Origin: Palaemon carinicauda
Taxonomy: Eukaryota; Arthropoda; Malacostraca; Decapoda; Palaemonidae
DNA: 64,000 nucleotides
Assembly (NCBI RefSeq): GCF_036898095.1
Contig: NC_090750.1
Location: 94,075,745 to 94,139,744 of the forward strand
Reading direction: 5' to 3'
Below are positions 34,604-44,790 of the stretch, piece by piece. The number at the start of each line of letters is the position of its first letter. Position 1 is the first letter of the stretch. Below the pieces are notes generated by a model. The model searched no databases, had not been told where the DNA came from, and saw nothing but the letters and a program-made list of their open reading frames with translations. Position numbers and translations under genes: made by a program.

Positions 34604-34670
34604 CTTTTCATAAATATTATGTGAAAGAGACAAATGTATCGAGTGTAAGCAAGAAAAAATTTAACAGAAT
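34604..34670 (-). CDS. Candidate exon A2 of duplicated exon pair
   Basis: 67 nt between acceptor ctgttttatag and donor GTGAGC. One frame is open (SVKFFLAYTRYICLFHIIF), with two leading and two trailing bases. These phases fit exon A1 upstream and 15838-15902 downstream. Copy B2 (37397-37463) has the same length, is also open, and has the stronger donor GTGAGT. The peptide is hydrophobic and AT-driven, so a chance ORF cannot be excluded. Confidence 0.35.
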
Positions 34671-34788
34671 CTATAAAACAGACATTAAATGTTAGAAATA
34701 AGTACTTCATATTGATTAGAGAAGTCAAGGCAATAGATTTTTGGCTAAAATTTCAAGAAAATCCTCAGGTAATTTCCAATTTACTTAC

Positions 34789-34919
34789 CAGCTATCAAAC
34801 AAAAGACTGCATCTTTCTCTGGTGACGAGGGGGCCAAGATGAGGCCCAAGGCTCTGATGAGACTGGAAACTGCTGGACACACGTCTGGGGTGCCGTGAGA
34901 TGCCCATCTTCCACAAGAT
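34789..34919 (-). CDS. Candidate exon A1 of duplicated exon pair
   Basis: 131 nt between acceptor gttttgcag (34920-34921 AG) and donor GTAAGT. The favoured frame, one base in, reads SCGRWASHGTPDVCPAVSS, then LIRALGLILAPSSPEKDAVF. The frame starting at the first base is also open, so the choice depends on phase. The favoured frame joins A2 through a 118-bp intron, then 15838-15902, then the TRMT2A-like exon 9206-9501, without a stop. A diverged copy with indels (B1) lies at 46347-46476. No family is recognised. Confidence 0.45.
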
Positions 34920-35579
34920 CTGCAAAACGAAGAGATAAACAGTACAGAAGGTCCTTAAGCTTACAAATTTAATAGGTTACAAAAAGCTGTTTGTAAGTGA
35001 AAGTTTGTTAAATTCTGACCTAGGGTAAGCCTAACCTGAGACCCATGACTATGATTTCCGGGTAGAAAGGTCAACAAATAGTCAGGTTTCATATGAAATA
35101 GATATCAGGTTATTCCAACTGTTGGTTTGCTTATTGCATTAAATGATATATTATTGTTTTATTACAGTATTTCTTTATCTTATCCTTGTTATTTTCAGTT
35201 GGATTTGTGTTTGTATCTGCGAATGTTTTTAAGTTGGGGACTACCTGTGCGATGAAAATGCTCTTCCCCTGAATGATACATGTTCAGGTTTTAATTATTA
35301 TCATTATTATTATAATTACTAATATTAGTATTATTATTAACATTATTATTATTGCTATTATTTTTACTTGCTAAGCTTGGTATGTTTCATGAGTAAAGAA
35401 GGTCCCAACCTCACAAACATTCGGACCTTTTCAACTGGGAGGGCCTATGGGGATATAATCAATTATATTGTCACATGAGGCGTGTACATTGATGTAGATG
35501 AATATAACAGTCTTTTAATGTGTTTCCGAAGATTCACAACTGTTCATAGCTATCCTGATACTGTGCACTGATTGAAGCT

Positions 35580-36255
35580 CACAAATAGTATTGGCAAATA
35601 AAGACCTGAAGAGTAACATTAACAACAATGGGACATGCATGAGGTCACTGAATTTGGAGCAAAAGAAGGCTTGAAATGGAAATTTATTCATTCTGCAAAT
35701 GCTGTAAGGCCAAACGGTGTGAGGCATTAGTTAACTAAAAAAGGTTTCTGTTAATGCTTGTAGGAGCTACTATTTCAATATTTAGTGATTTACAGAGCTT
35801 TTTTTGAAATACCAGACTTGATGAATGGAAGGCCTATTGGATTGAAGCCTGGTATGGGTGTGGAATTAGGAACACTGTGTGTCCAAACTATTTACTTTTG
35901 GGTACAGCATAAAGTAGTTGACACCGAGAAGTGTTTAAACTAGACAAAATGTTGTCGACACTTTTTGGAGTAAGTGGCAAAGAGATTTCTCCACACTCAT
36001 TGTAAGGCGAAAGTGGCACTCGGAAAAGAGAAACGTACAACTCGGTGATATCGTTATAATAAAAGATAAAAATGTTGTGCGAGAGAAATGGAAAATGGGA
36101 CAGGTTGTAGATACAGAAACAGGCAGAGATAGTAAGGCGAGAGATGTGAGAATTGGATACAAAATACAATGACCTGAAAAATATTAGAGACGTAGTGACA
36201 GTTATTAATGGATCTGTTCACAAGTTGGTGGTATTGCCACCCATTGAGGAGCAAT
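35580..36255 (+). pseudogene. BEL/Pao retrotransposon integrase C-terminal remnant
   Basis: Broken plus-strand frames carry, in order, NGRPIGLKPG with TLCVQTIYFW (cf. the end of a BEL/Pao integrase core), then KWHSEKRNVQLGDIVIIKD and VVREKWKMGQVVDTETGRD, then VRIGYK. The last three blocks match the DUF5641-type C-terminal domain of BEL/Pao pol, which normally follows the integrase core. Stops and frameshifts are frequent. No LTR was identified. This is an old retroelement fragment with no intact product. Confidence 0.75.
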
Positions 36256-36289
36256 AAAAGTGGCAAGAGTGTATTATCAGTTACAGACA

Positions 36290-36545
36290 CCAATATTATC
36301 ATTACTATTACTAACCAAGCTACAACCCTAATTGGAAAAGCAAGATGCTATAAGCCCAAGGGCTCCAATAGGGAAAAATACTCCAGTGAGGAAAGGATAT
36401 AAGGAAATAAATAAATGATTAGAACAAATTAACAATAAATCATTCTAAAAACAGTAACAACGTCAAAACAGATATGTCCTATATAAACTATTAACAACGC
36501 CAAAAACAGATATGTCATATATAAACTATAAAAAGACTCATGTCA
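36290..36545 (-). repeat. Dispersed LINE 3'-end family
   Basis: Reverse copy starting with attatcattactattactaa and ccaagctacaaccctaattg, through ccagtgaggaaaggatataa. A short internal direct duplication is seen (cagatatgtcctatataaac and cagatatgtcatatataaac). Confidence 0.8.
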
Positions 36546-37064
36546 GCCTGGTCAACATAAAAACATTTGCTCCAACTTTGAACTTTTGAAGTTCTAATGA
36601 TTCAATTATTTATATACTACACTGTTAAAAATTTGCTGTAAAATGCAGTAAAAAAACCTGGAATAAATGTTGCCAGGCATTTACTGTTTTAAAAATGGAT
36701 ATATTGACGTAAAGGAGTGATAATACAGTCACTAACCTGTAAAAGATAATAACAAAGTAGGGTAGAAATTATGGTCGCCTGTATTTTAATGAAATACGGC
36801 TGCAAACAGTATATTTCTATGGAGAATTTCCGATTAAAATTACATTTATGTCGTAAGTGTAGAATGTAGTTTTTTCCTTTGTCGTAACTATCTAGTTTTG
36901 TAAACTGTGTGATTGTCGATGCTCACTAATGAAGTGTAAATTTAAAAAAAGATTTTAGTTAACAAGAAGAGATCAATACCATAAGCAAGGAAAGAAAATG
37001 AAAATTGCATCTACCAGAATGATCAGCTTGGTTGATGTTGTTGTGTCCAGTGTCTTCTAGGAAA

Positions 37065-37310
37065 TGGACACTCCAAAATCAAACTATTATTCTTTTGGGT
37101 AGTGCCACAGCCTCTGTATCATGGTCCTCCACTGTCTTGGGTTAGAGTTTACAGTTCTCTTGCTTGAGGGTACACTTGGGCACACTATTCTATGTTCCCG
37201 TATTTCATTTCCTCATCATGCTATTTTCCCTGTTAGAGCTATTGGGCTTATAGTATCCTGCTTTCCCTAGTAGGGTTATATTTAGCTAGTAATAATAATG
37301 ATCATAATAT
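37065..37310 (+). repeat. Dispersed LINE 3'-end family
   Basis: actccaaaatcaaactatta through ctattttccctgttagagct to tagctagtaataataatgat. It lies about 85 bp from duplicated exon B2. Confidence 0.8.
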
Positions 37311-37396
37311 TCGACTGTAAGGACACAACCCATCTAAACTAATTCAAGGTAATTAAGAACACCACTTACTTGATCTAAAATATGAATACCACTCAC

Positions 37397-37463
37397 CTTT
37401 TCATAAATAATACGTGAAAGGGACAAATGTATAGAATGTAAGCAAGAAAAAAGTTAACAGAAT
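37397..37463 (-). pseudogene. Duplicated exon copy B2
   Basis: Same 67-nt length as A2 (34604-34670), with acceptor ctgccttatag and donor GTGAGTGG, and still open in the equivalent frame. Its partner exon B1 is now 8.9 kb away because the DIRS element was inserted in the short intron between them, and B1 is frame-disrupted, so this copy is probably non-functional. Confidence 0.4.
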
Positions 37464-37492
37464 CTATAAGGCAGACATTAAATGTTAGAAAA

Positions 37493-37873
37493 CGGATTTT
37501 GAGCGAAGCGAAAAATCTATTTTTGGGTAAGATAGCCATGTCGTCCTGATGGAAGTTCCTTAAAGGCAGCTTCCTAGGGTATATTACAACTACGGCGATA
37601 TTCCCAGAGAATTTACCTTCAGGTACCCAGAATTCTAACTCCTGGAGCGAGTATCCCTAAAAAAGACCTTAGGGATATCGTAAATATCAGTGGACGTATT
37701 CTTGACACGCCTCATAGCAATCTATACCCCGAATAGAGTTAACACTTCGTAGGGGTCAAATGGCAAGAAAACGAAAACGATAAGAAAGGGGGAGCCGTTC
37801 GTAAGGCATCTCTCCTCCCCGTTTCGAAAGCGTGCCCTGCGCCGCTCGCGGCGCCATCTGTATTCCTTGTAGC
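37493..37873. repeat. DIRS 3' inverted terminal repeat
   Basis: Reverse complement of 45929-46272 from about 37527 to 37873, nearly identical over about 340 bp (for example ggggagccgttcgtaaggca against tgccttacgaacggctcccc). It carries about 30 extra outer bases (cggattttgagcgaagcgaa) missing from the other arm. These reappear inverted in the internal complementary region. Confidence 0.93.
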
Positions 37874-37931
37874 GATACACGAGGTGCTACAGATACTGTA
37901 TGTAGGGAGGGGTCCTACAATCCTTTTCACT

Positions 37932-37956
37932 CTTTTTTTTTTTTTTTTTTTTTTTT
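37932..37956. repeat. Poly-T tract
   Basis: About 25 T between the 3' terminal repeat and the internal complementary region of the DIRS element. On the transcribed strand it is an A run. Confidence 0.9.
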
Positions 37957-37969
37957 TGAAAAGGAACAG

Positions 37970-38072
37970 GGCGGGTCCATCAGGACGACATGGCTATCTT
38001 ACCCAAAAATAGATTTTTCGCTTCGCTCAAAATCCGTTTTTTGGGCTCAAGCCATGTTGTCCTGATGGAAGT
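37970..38072. repeat. DIRS internal complementary region (circular junction)
   Basis: The left part (tccatcaggacgacatggct, then tttcgcttcgctcaaaatcc) is the inverse of the element's left edge at 37496-37556. The right part (ttttttgggctcaagccatg, then ttgtcctgatgga) is the inverse of its right edge at 46240-46272. The two edges are fused, as in the internal complementary region used as template for the circular intermediate in DIRS-type replication. Confidence 0.9.
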
Positions 38073-38976
38073 ATACCAGAGCATTACTGTATCTGTGGAT
38101 TCTCAATACGTGCCGTACTCCTCAGGAATGTTTCTTAGTCAACTCGACTGAAAGACCTAAGATGTTACCGTTATACATCTTTTCACTAATCATAAGCCAT
38201 GAAAGCGCTTCCTGCCCCCTACAGGGAGGAGTCCTACTAGACTCTAGAAACGAACGAAGAGTACATATACCTATGTATGAATCACTCGCCAGCCAGTACA
38301 ATATAGTGGTCTCACTCTATATGAAGTAAAGCATAGTCTTACGGGACTACAGCATCCAAGGGAAAAATCCCGACCAGCACCCTGGTCGAAGTAAAATTAG
38401 ACAAAAAGGTTATATCTGCGTAGGATTAAACTTGCTGCCACCACCGTCCTCAGAAAGGGGTGGAGTCCTTTATGCTAAGGAAAGTATAAACCAGTGCAAC
38501 AAGGCTTTGCATTAAGGAATAGGCTATTATAGATATCCCCGATTAATATACAAAGGCTAAATGCTCAAAAAATAATATGAAATCAATATAGGTGAAGGAG
38601 ACGCAAGGTTCCCGAGAACAAGTTTATTGAGTAACAATAAATAGACATGGTCACCATAAATATGTACATATGATAGGTGGATGACCAACAATTTACACAA
38701 GTACCGTAGTGCATGGATGAATGGTTATCTGAAAGAAAACAAATATGTCACTTGCCACATACCCAGGTATCAAAGTTAACGTCCATGTTACTACTTTGCT
38801 AACATTAGTGTTAGCAAACGCTTGGCACACCTGTCTGTACTTGTGCTGCCATCACCATAACGTTGGAACAGTCACTGTGGGCTCTCAGAGCCTTCACTAC
38901 TAGTTATATCAACGCATATAACTAACCACTCACCCAAGAATCAAAGTCCCAAATGATTCCGCTGTTCCTCGCAGAG
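38073..38976 (-). other. DIRS 3' non-coding region
   Basis: About 900 bp between the recombinase stop and the internal complementary region. No open frame longer than chance and no repeats seen. Confidence 0.6.
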
Positions 38977-40080
38977 TTAAACAGCAGGGTTAACGACGCA
39001 ACCAACTGCTACCACAGACCTCTTTAGCTGCTCCACTTGCTTAGCATAGTGGCGAAAGAATACCCTGGAAGACTTCCAGCCAGTGTATGAACGAAGGTGT
39101 TCAAAATCCATAAAGTTAAAGAAGTTTAAGGATGAAGCAACTTTCCTCGGATCATGACCTGCGGGTGAACTGTCAGGATCCGCTCTGCGAATAAAATATG
39201 TAATTTTCGCCCTAAGCTGATTTAAAGATAAATTCGAGCCCGATGTTTCTCCTCTGAATAGTTGGCCCCCATGGAAGTCTGAAGTTCTACGAAGATAGAC
39301 CTTTAGGCATTCTACGGGACATAGAGATGCATCTTCTTTCAGAGGGCAGATTCTCCAGGGACCCCACCTGTTGGTGGGCAACTCGTTCTTAGCGAGAAAC
39401 GTAGGGTCCGGAAACAGGTTCAGTTCTCCCCCATCCAGGAACTGAACTCGGCCCTCCTCTCTCGAGAGGGCCACAATCTCACTAACTCTGGCCCCAGAAG
39501 CAAGGGCAAAAAGGAAGATCACTTTTTGAGTCAGGTCCTTCAATGCACATTCCTCATTATCCAGTAATGAGGCAAAATGAAGGACTTTGTCTAACGACCA
39601 CGAAATAGGCTTTGGAGGAGCTGATGGTCTAAGCCTAGCACAGGCCTTCGGGATCTTATTAAACATCTCGTTAGCGAGGTCTACCTGGAAGGCATATAGA
39701 ATGGGTCTTGTCAGAGCTGACTTACATGTAGAAATTGTGTTAGCCGCCAGCCCCTGTCCGTGGAGGTGAATGAAGAAGGATAGGCAGAACTCCGTAGAGA
39801 TCTCTTGTGGGTTCTTGTCTTTGACAAAGGCTACCCATTTCTTCCATGCAGATTCGTACTGCCTCCTAGTAGACTTACACTTGTATTCTTCCAGGAAGTC
39901 GATGCTATCTTTCGAGATTCCGAACCGTTTCTTCACCGCTAGGGAGAGAAAATCATGAGCTGCAGGGTTCGGGTTTTCTGTAATGAAGCGTAGACAGTCG
40001 ACTTCTGGACTTGCTGGGACAGAACTGGGTCCGGGAGTGGTAGAAACTTCAGTCGTAGTTCCAGAGCTAGAGGGAACCAT
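38977..40080 (-). CDS. Tyrosine recombinase of DIRS element
   Basis: From ATG at 40080 the product is 367 residues. Residues 40-150 resemble the core-binding (SAM-like) domain (STRRQYESAWKKWVAF near 70-85). Residues 180-350 form the catalytic domain with R198 (ASGARVSEIVAL), H309-x-x-R312 (GHDPRKVASS) and Y345 (FFRHYAKQV), the R-HxxR-Y set. The enzyme would integrate circular element DNA without target duplication. The frame stays open upstream to 41688 through the whole RT region, so the true start is uncertain; 40080 was chosen because it overlaps the pol end by about 140 bp, as usual in DIRS. No stop or frameshift is seen. Confidence 0.88.
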   Translation of the reverse strand: MVPSSSGTTTEVSTTPGPSSVPASPEVDCLRFITENPNPAAHDFLSLAVKKRFGISKDSIDFLEEYKCKSTRRQYESAWKKWVAFVKDKNPQEISTEFCLSFFIHLHGQGLAANTISTCKSALTRPILYAFQVDLANEMFNKIPKACARLRPSAPPKPISWSLDKVLHFASLLDNEECALKDLTQKVIFLFALASGARVSEIVALSREEGRVQFLDGGELNLFPDPTFLAKNELPTNRWGPWRICPLKEDASLCPVECLKVYLRRTSDFHGGQLFRGETSGSNLSLNQLRAKITYFIRRADPDSSPAGHDPRKVASSLNFFNFMDFEHLRSYTGWKSSRVFFRHYAKQVEQLKRSVVAVGCVVNPAV

Positions 40081-41888
40081 ACACTGTTCGGTCACTTGTG
40101 GGCCACTATTGCTGCTACTCCCTTGAAGGATCTCAGTTTGTTGAGGACCCTCAACATCAGATTGTGAGGGGGAAACAGGTAGATCCTGGACCATCTGTTC
40201 CAATCGAGGGACATCGCATCTACTGCTTCCGCCAAGGGGTCCACGTATGGGGACACATATTTCGGCAGCTTCTTGTTGTCCTTCGTCGCGAAGAGGTCTA
40301 TCTGCAGTTCTGGGACTTGTCTCAAGATGAAGGAGAATGATCCTGCGTCTAGGGACCATTCTGACTCTATCGGTGTAACCCTGGATAGAGCGTCCGCGGT
40401 CACATTCCGGACTCCTTGAAGGTGAACTGCTGACAGGTGCCACTTCTTCTTCTCCGCCAGTCGGAATATGGCTAACATTACCTGGTTGAGAGGTGGGGAT
40501 CTCGATCCCCGCCGATTCAGACATTTCACTACCACCTCGCTGTCCAGTACCAACCTTACATGGATCGAGTGACGTGGGGATACTTTCTACAGGGTAAGAA
40601 GCACTGCCATAGCTTCTAGAAAGTTTATGTGAAAGGTCCCAAATAGCTTGGACCAGGTCCCTTGCACTTTTTTCCGATGGGAGTGACCCCCCCACCCTAC
40701 CTTTGAGGCGTCTGTGTGGATTGTCACTGACGGGGGGGATGGCTGAAGAGGTAGAGACCTCTTTAGACGACTGGCTTGAGACCACGGTCTGAGAAGAGAA
40801 CGTAGTCGAAGTGGGACCGGTTTCTTCAAGTCCCTTCGCTCTTTCGATGCAAAGGTTCTCCATACTCCCGCTGCATCTTTTAGCTGTGCTCTTAGCACTG
40901 GGTCTGTTACTGATGCAAACTGAAGAGAGCCCAAAACCCTCTCTTGTTCGCGTCTTGATATCCTCTCGGAACCTAGAAGTCTCCTGACAGACCCCGCTAT
41001 TTCCTTCCTCTTTGACATCGGGATGGAAAAACGGTGTGACACTAGATCCCAGTGAATTCCCAACCACTGGAACCTCTGAGCTGGAGAAAGACGAGACTTC
41101 TTTCTGTTGATCATGAAACCTAGATATTCCAGGAACTGAATCACTTGTAGGGAAGCTTGCAAGCATTCTGCTCTGGATGCTGCCCACACCAACCAATCGT
41201 CCAGGTAGGCTACTACTTGGAACCCTTTTAGGCGTAACTGTTTGAGCGCTGCGCTCGCAAGCTTCGTAAAGATCCTTGGGGCTATGTTTAGCCCGAAGGG
41301 CATCGCTCTGAAAGCATAAAGTTTTTGTTGTAGCTTGAATCCTAGGTAGGGGGAGAGACGGCGACTTATTGGAACGTGCCAATATGCGTCTGACAAATCG
41401 ATGGAGACGGTATATGCCCTCTTGGGCAGTAAGGCCCTTATGTGTTGTAACGTTAACATCTTGAACTTGTGGTTCACTATGAACTTGTTGAGTGGTGACA
41501 AGTCCAGAATGACTCTGAGTTTCCCCGAGTCTTTCTTGGGAACACAAAACAGCCTCCCTTGAAACTTGATGGACTTTACCCTCCGGATCACCTTTTTCTC
41601 CAACAGATCTTGGATGAACTCCTCCAAAACGGGGGTGGAGTGTTGGAAAAATTGAGTGCACTGGGGCGGAGTACTGTACCAACTCCAACCCAGTCCATTT
41701 TTGAGAGGGCTGTGGGCCCAGGGATCGAAGGTCCAGCGATCCCGGAAATACTGAAGTCTCCCACCTACCGGCGACACTTCACTTTGACTGCCCTGCAGTC
41801 TTGCCTCCCTGGTCGTGACCACCTCTGAATCCTCGTCCCCTAGAGGGGCGTCTCGCCGAACCTCTGGCTGCCCCTCTGGGTCTTGCAC
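39939..41888 (-). pseudogene. DIRS pol: reverse transcriptase and RNase H with two in-frame stops
   Basis: One frame runs from ATG 41888 to TAG 39939-39941, overlapping gag by about 110 bp and the recombinase by about 140 bp. The first 433 codons carry RT motifs VSIDLSDAYWHVPIS (D164), AMPFGLNIAP and YLDD (228-231), and the RNase H start HTDASKVGWGG (D393) with FLEAMAV (E425). A TAG at 40587-40589 interrupts RNase H. The same frame resumes with VLDSEVVVKCLN and NVTADALSR, and the DIRS-type extension LQIDLFATKDNK. A second stop, TGA at 40092-40094, sits where a tryptophan is expected (VAHK-stop-PNSVWFPL). Both look like point mutations, so this copy cannot make full pol unless stops are read through. 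Confidence 0.88.
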
Positions 41889-43770
41889 GAAACGTGGTTG
41901 ATTGTCCCTCGAACACGGGATTGAATGCCGGGGAAGCTGATGACATGGCTTGGGGTACCCATTGGAAGGTGGTCGGGGTCTGGGCTACCAGTTGTGGTAC
42001 CGGAGGCAAAGCTGGCTGCTGCTGCTGCTGTCTCTGTGGTTTGAAAGGCTTGGCTGGACGGGAGGAAAACCTTGATTTCTTCGCCTTTCCTTTCGGCTGA
42101 GGGCCCTCATCCGGAGAAGACTTCCTCTTAAGGGACAGGCCCCACTTCAGGAGAAGATTGCGGTTCTCAGTGGCTGCCTTGTCCACGACCTCTTTAACCA
42201 CGTCCTTGGGAAAGAGATCTTTACCCCAGATGCTGGATGAAATGAGCCTCTTGGGTTCATGCCTCACTGTGGCCGAGGCGAACACAAACTCCCTACAGGC
42301 CCTCCTTGCCTTAACAAAGCAATAGAGGTCCTTAGTCACCGTGGCCAGATGGATCTTGGCCATTACCATGAACATCTCCGGCATCTTGGGGTCGCTAGCC
42401 ATCGTCTCCATGTTGGTCTGGAGAGACATCGAGGCTGCCAGGCACTCCTTTGTGTCCAATTCCCTCCGTAGGAGGAATTCCGACAACTTGGTAAGGTTTT
42501 CGCCGAACTGCTGACCTGCAATGTCGGCGTCCAACTTCCCAACCGAGAAAGTGAGGTGCACCTCCTTCCAGTCCTTATTGTCCAGCGGCAATGCCAACGA
42601 CAGAGGTTTGCATTCCTCCAGAGATGGACACGGTTTGCCAGCTTCAACCGCCTTCAAGACGGCCGCGAACCCCTTTTGCATAAAGGGGAAGGCCCTAGCC
42701 GGGGAGGATACAAAGGAAGGGTGCTTCTTACTCAAAGCGGCAACTTTAGAGTTTGAGAACCCCCTCTCCTTCAATGCAGCTGTTAAAGTGGCTTGAGCCT
42801 TGGAGTGATCCAGGATAATCACCTCCTTTGGTTCTGTCTCCTCCTTCGAGGCCGGCTCCTTCTTCAAACGGACGTAACAGTCCGGGTAGGCCCCTCTACT
42901 GGGCCAGAATTCCACCTCCTCAAGGGGGATTGAGCCCAGTTTCTCCGACATGACGATCTTCCCAATCGTCATCGGCATGTGCTCGGCATATCTCCACGGG
43001 TTGGCATCCGAGCACAGAGGAAGGTCCTTCACGTTGAGCTTCTTTGGAGGTCCACGTGATGCTGTGATCTTCTGCATCTGGAGCTCCAAAGTAGCGGCCT
43101 TCTGATTATTCTCCCTCTGCATCTGTTGGATCATACCAACGATGGAAGAGAGAGCCTGTCCTAGCTCTGCTGGAAGAGCGGACGAGGTAGAGGGGATAGG
43201 TTCAGGGACCTGAACCGGCACGTCTGAAGATACGGGAACCTCTTCCTCTACGGCAATAGGATCTCGATCCTCCTCCTCGCCTTCTGCGAGGAGATCCTGT
43301 TCCACACGATCGGACAAGTCAGACATCTTGTCGTCCAACTGGATGTCCTGCATGGCATCAGCGACATCCTCCTCCACTGGGATCTGGACGAGAGGGATCT
43401 CCAGCCGAGGCTGGGGAACAACAGCATCAGTGGAAGCCTTGGGAAAAAGGTATGCCCTCATCTTCTCATTAGGAAGATAAGGTCCAGTGGTGTTTTTCTG
43501 AAAACCCCTTACCCATAAGCGAAGCTTCTCCCTCGCTGCATCTCTTGACTCCGCCGACCTAGGGGATTCAAAAGCCTCTGATAGCAGGTTAGTACATACA
43601 GCACATACCTGCGGATCCCAGTAACGATGGTCATCATTGGAGGCTGCGCAAGCCGCGTGCCTCCTACACGAGGCATGTCCGCAAAAGTTCTTACTGCGGA
43701 CATTGCAGAAGACACTATCACACTTCGGATGCTCCTCCTGTAAAAGAAGAAAAATTTCCATGAATATCAA
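41779..43770 (-). CDS. DIRS gag-like protein
   Basis: Open frame of 663 codons. The N-terminus is Cys/His-rich (CDSVFCNV, CGHASCRRHAAC, CAVC at residues 17-59), a likely zinc-binding domain. An acidic region follows (about residues 125-205), then a helical middle part with charged segments (REFVFASATVR). The C-terminus is basic, with a short glutamine run near residue 600 and RG-rich repeats (RARPRGAARGSARRPSRGRG), fitting RNA binding by a nucleocapsid-like tail. A splice-acceptor-like cttcttttacag immediately precedes GAGGAGCATCC, so the first 10 residues could be intronic and translation could begin in the leader. Gag identity is inferred from position and composition, not homology. Confidence 0.8.
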   Translation of the reverse strand: MIFMEIFLLLQEEHPKCDSVFCNVRSKNFCGHASCRRHAACAASNDDHRYWDPQVCAVCTNLLSEAFESPRSAESRDAAREKLRLWVRGFQKNTTGPYLPNEKMRAYLFPKASTDAVVPQPRLEIPLVQIPVEEDVADAMQDIQLDDKMSDLSDRVEQDLLAEGEEEDRDPIAVEEEVPVSSDVPVQVPEPIPSTSSALPAELGQALSSIVGMIQQMQRENNQKAATLELQMQKITASRGPPKKLNVKDLPLCSDANPWRYAEHMPMTIGKIVMSEKLGSIPLEEVEFWPSRGAYPDCYVRLKKEPASKEETEPKEVIILDHSKAQATLTAALKERGFSNSKVAALSKKHPSFVSSPARAFPFMQKGFAAVLKAVEAGKPCPSLEECKPLSLALPLDNKDWKEVHLTFSVGKLDADIAGQQFGENLTKLSEFLLRRELDTKECLAASMSLQTNMETMASDPKMPEMFMVMAKIHLATVTKDLYCFVKARRACREFVFASATVRHEPKRLISSSIWGKDLFPKDVVKEVVDKAATENRNLLLKWGLSLKRKSSPDEGPQPKGKAKKSRFSSRPAKPFKPQRQQQQQPALPPVPQLVAQTPTTFQWVPQAMSSASPAFNPVFEGQSTTFRARPRGAARGSARRPSRGRGFRGGHDQGGKTAGQSK

Positions 43771-44119
43771 GTGAATTTCAATTCACATGTAACAAATGAG
43801 TATTCACCAAGAATAAGGGAAAGACACTGACTTGTGAAACCCACACAAACACCTGTGGAAGCCCACCAGCCAAAGTCACATAGTTAGTCTTTACTAGAAT
43901 AACCAGAGAGCATATTTCCAAAGGAAATTAGGTGTAGCTCACACCTAAGGTAAAATTTTTTACCCTTCCGGCCAGGGATGAAAAGAATTCTCTTTTATCC
44001 TTGTAAGGCGACACCAAGTGATTGCACAAGTAACACAAGTAAGATAGAAAAGACAGTGTTGTAACCTACTATATCATGGACTCCCTTGGTTGAATACACC
44101 ACCAAAGAAAGAACTGATA

Positions 44120-44790
44120 CAGTACCTGAGGGTGGTGTGCCGGCCGGCTACTGCCGGTCAGCACCCCCCCCCCGTTTTTCGAAAGGTAGATCTCAAGTAC
44201 ACAACATCAGATCACCCTTATTGGGGAGAACTCCAGATCCCATGCCTGAACCGGCCGGCAGTGGTTGCCGGTCCGCAGCCACCCGGTTTGCACTGCGTTG
44301 CCGGCCATCATTCTTAGTGGCCGGCTAACCGGGCAGTGTAGCAGGCCGGCCGGCAGCAGTAAGCAAACCTCACCGGCTGGCCTCCACACCAGGCAGCGCT
44401 CGGCTGCCGGCCCCACTTGTAGTGGCCGGCAGGTGAGCAAGAGACTGGCCGGCAAAGGTATATAACCATCGCCGACCGACAGCAAGAGAACTGGAGAACA
44501 CCCCTCCCCACCGACGGCCGGCCTGTAGGCCGGCAGACGGCAAGGACAACACATACGAAGACAACAGAATGAGTGCCGGGCTAAGAGGCTATGAGCCTCT
44601 GTGCCCGGCACCCGAAAGAGTGCCGAAAGGAAGGGGAGACACTAAGTCAGGCTTCCTAACCGCTGCTTACTGAATCTACAGACGGCAGCGATGGAGGGAC
44701 CAAGAAAGGACCGGGCAGCACTCGAAGGAAGGGTCTCTGCCGGTCGGCACACTCTGCCGGCCGACAGGAGACCACGTCAGTTCCCCATCC
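44120..44790. other. CCGGC-rich tract in the DIRS leader
   Basis: Dozens of ccggc/gccgg motifs, often fused as gccggccggc, within 670 bp of the 5' leader between terminal repeat and gag. Flanking leader sequence (43780-44100, 45230-45900) is AT-rich. It also contains a c10 run near 44165. ORFs here on both strands are composition artefacts. Confidence 0.8.

Noticed and set aside
38977..39976. Bacterial or phage integrase
   Set aside because: The tyrosine recombinase lies downstream of RT/RNase H between inverted terminal repeats, which is the DIRS arrangement.
42363..42796. ORFs antisense to or out of frame with the DIRS gag
   Set aside because: Shadows of the 663-codon gag frame, with no domain of their own.
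44086..44611. Several overlapping ORFs of 65-134 codons on both strands
   Set aside because: They are composition artefacts of the CCGGC-rich leader tract, which lacks stop codons.
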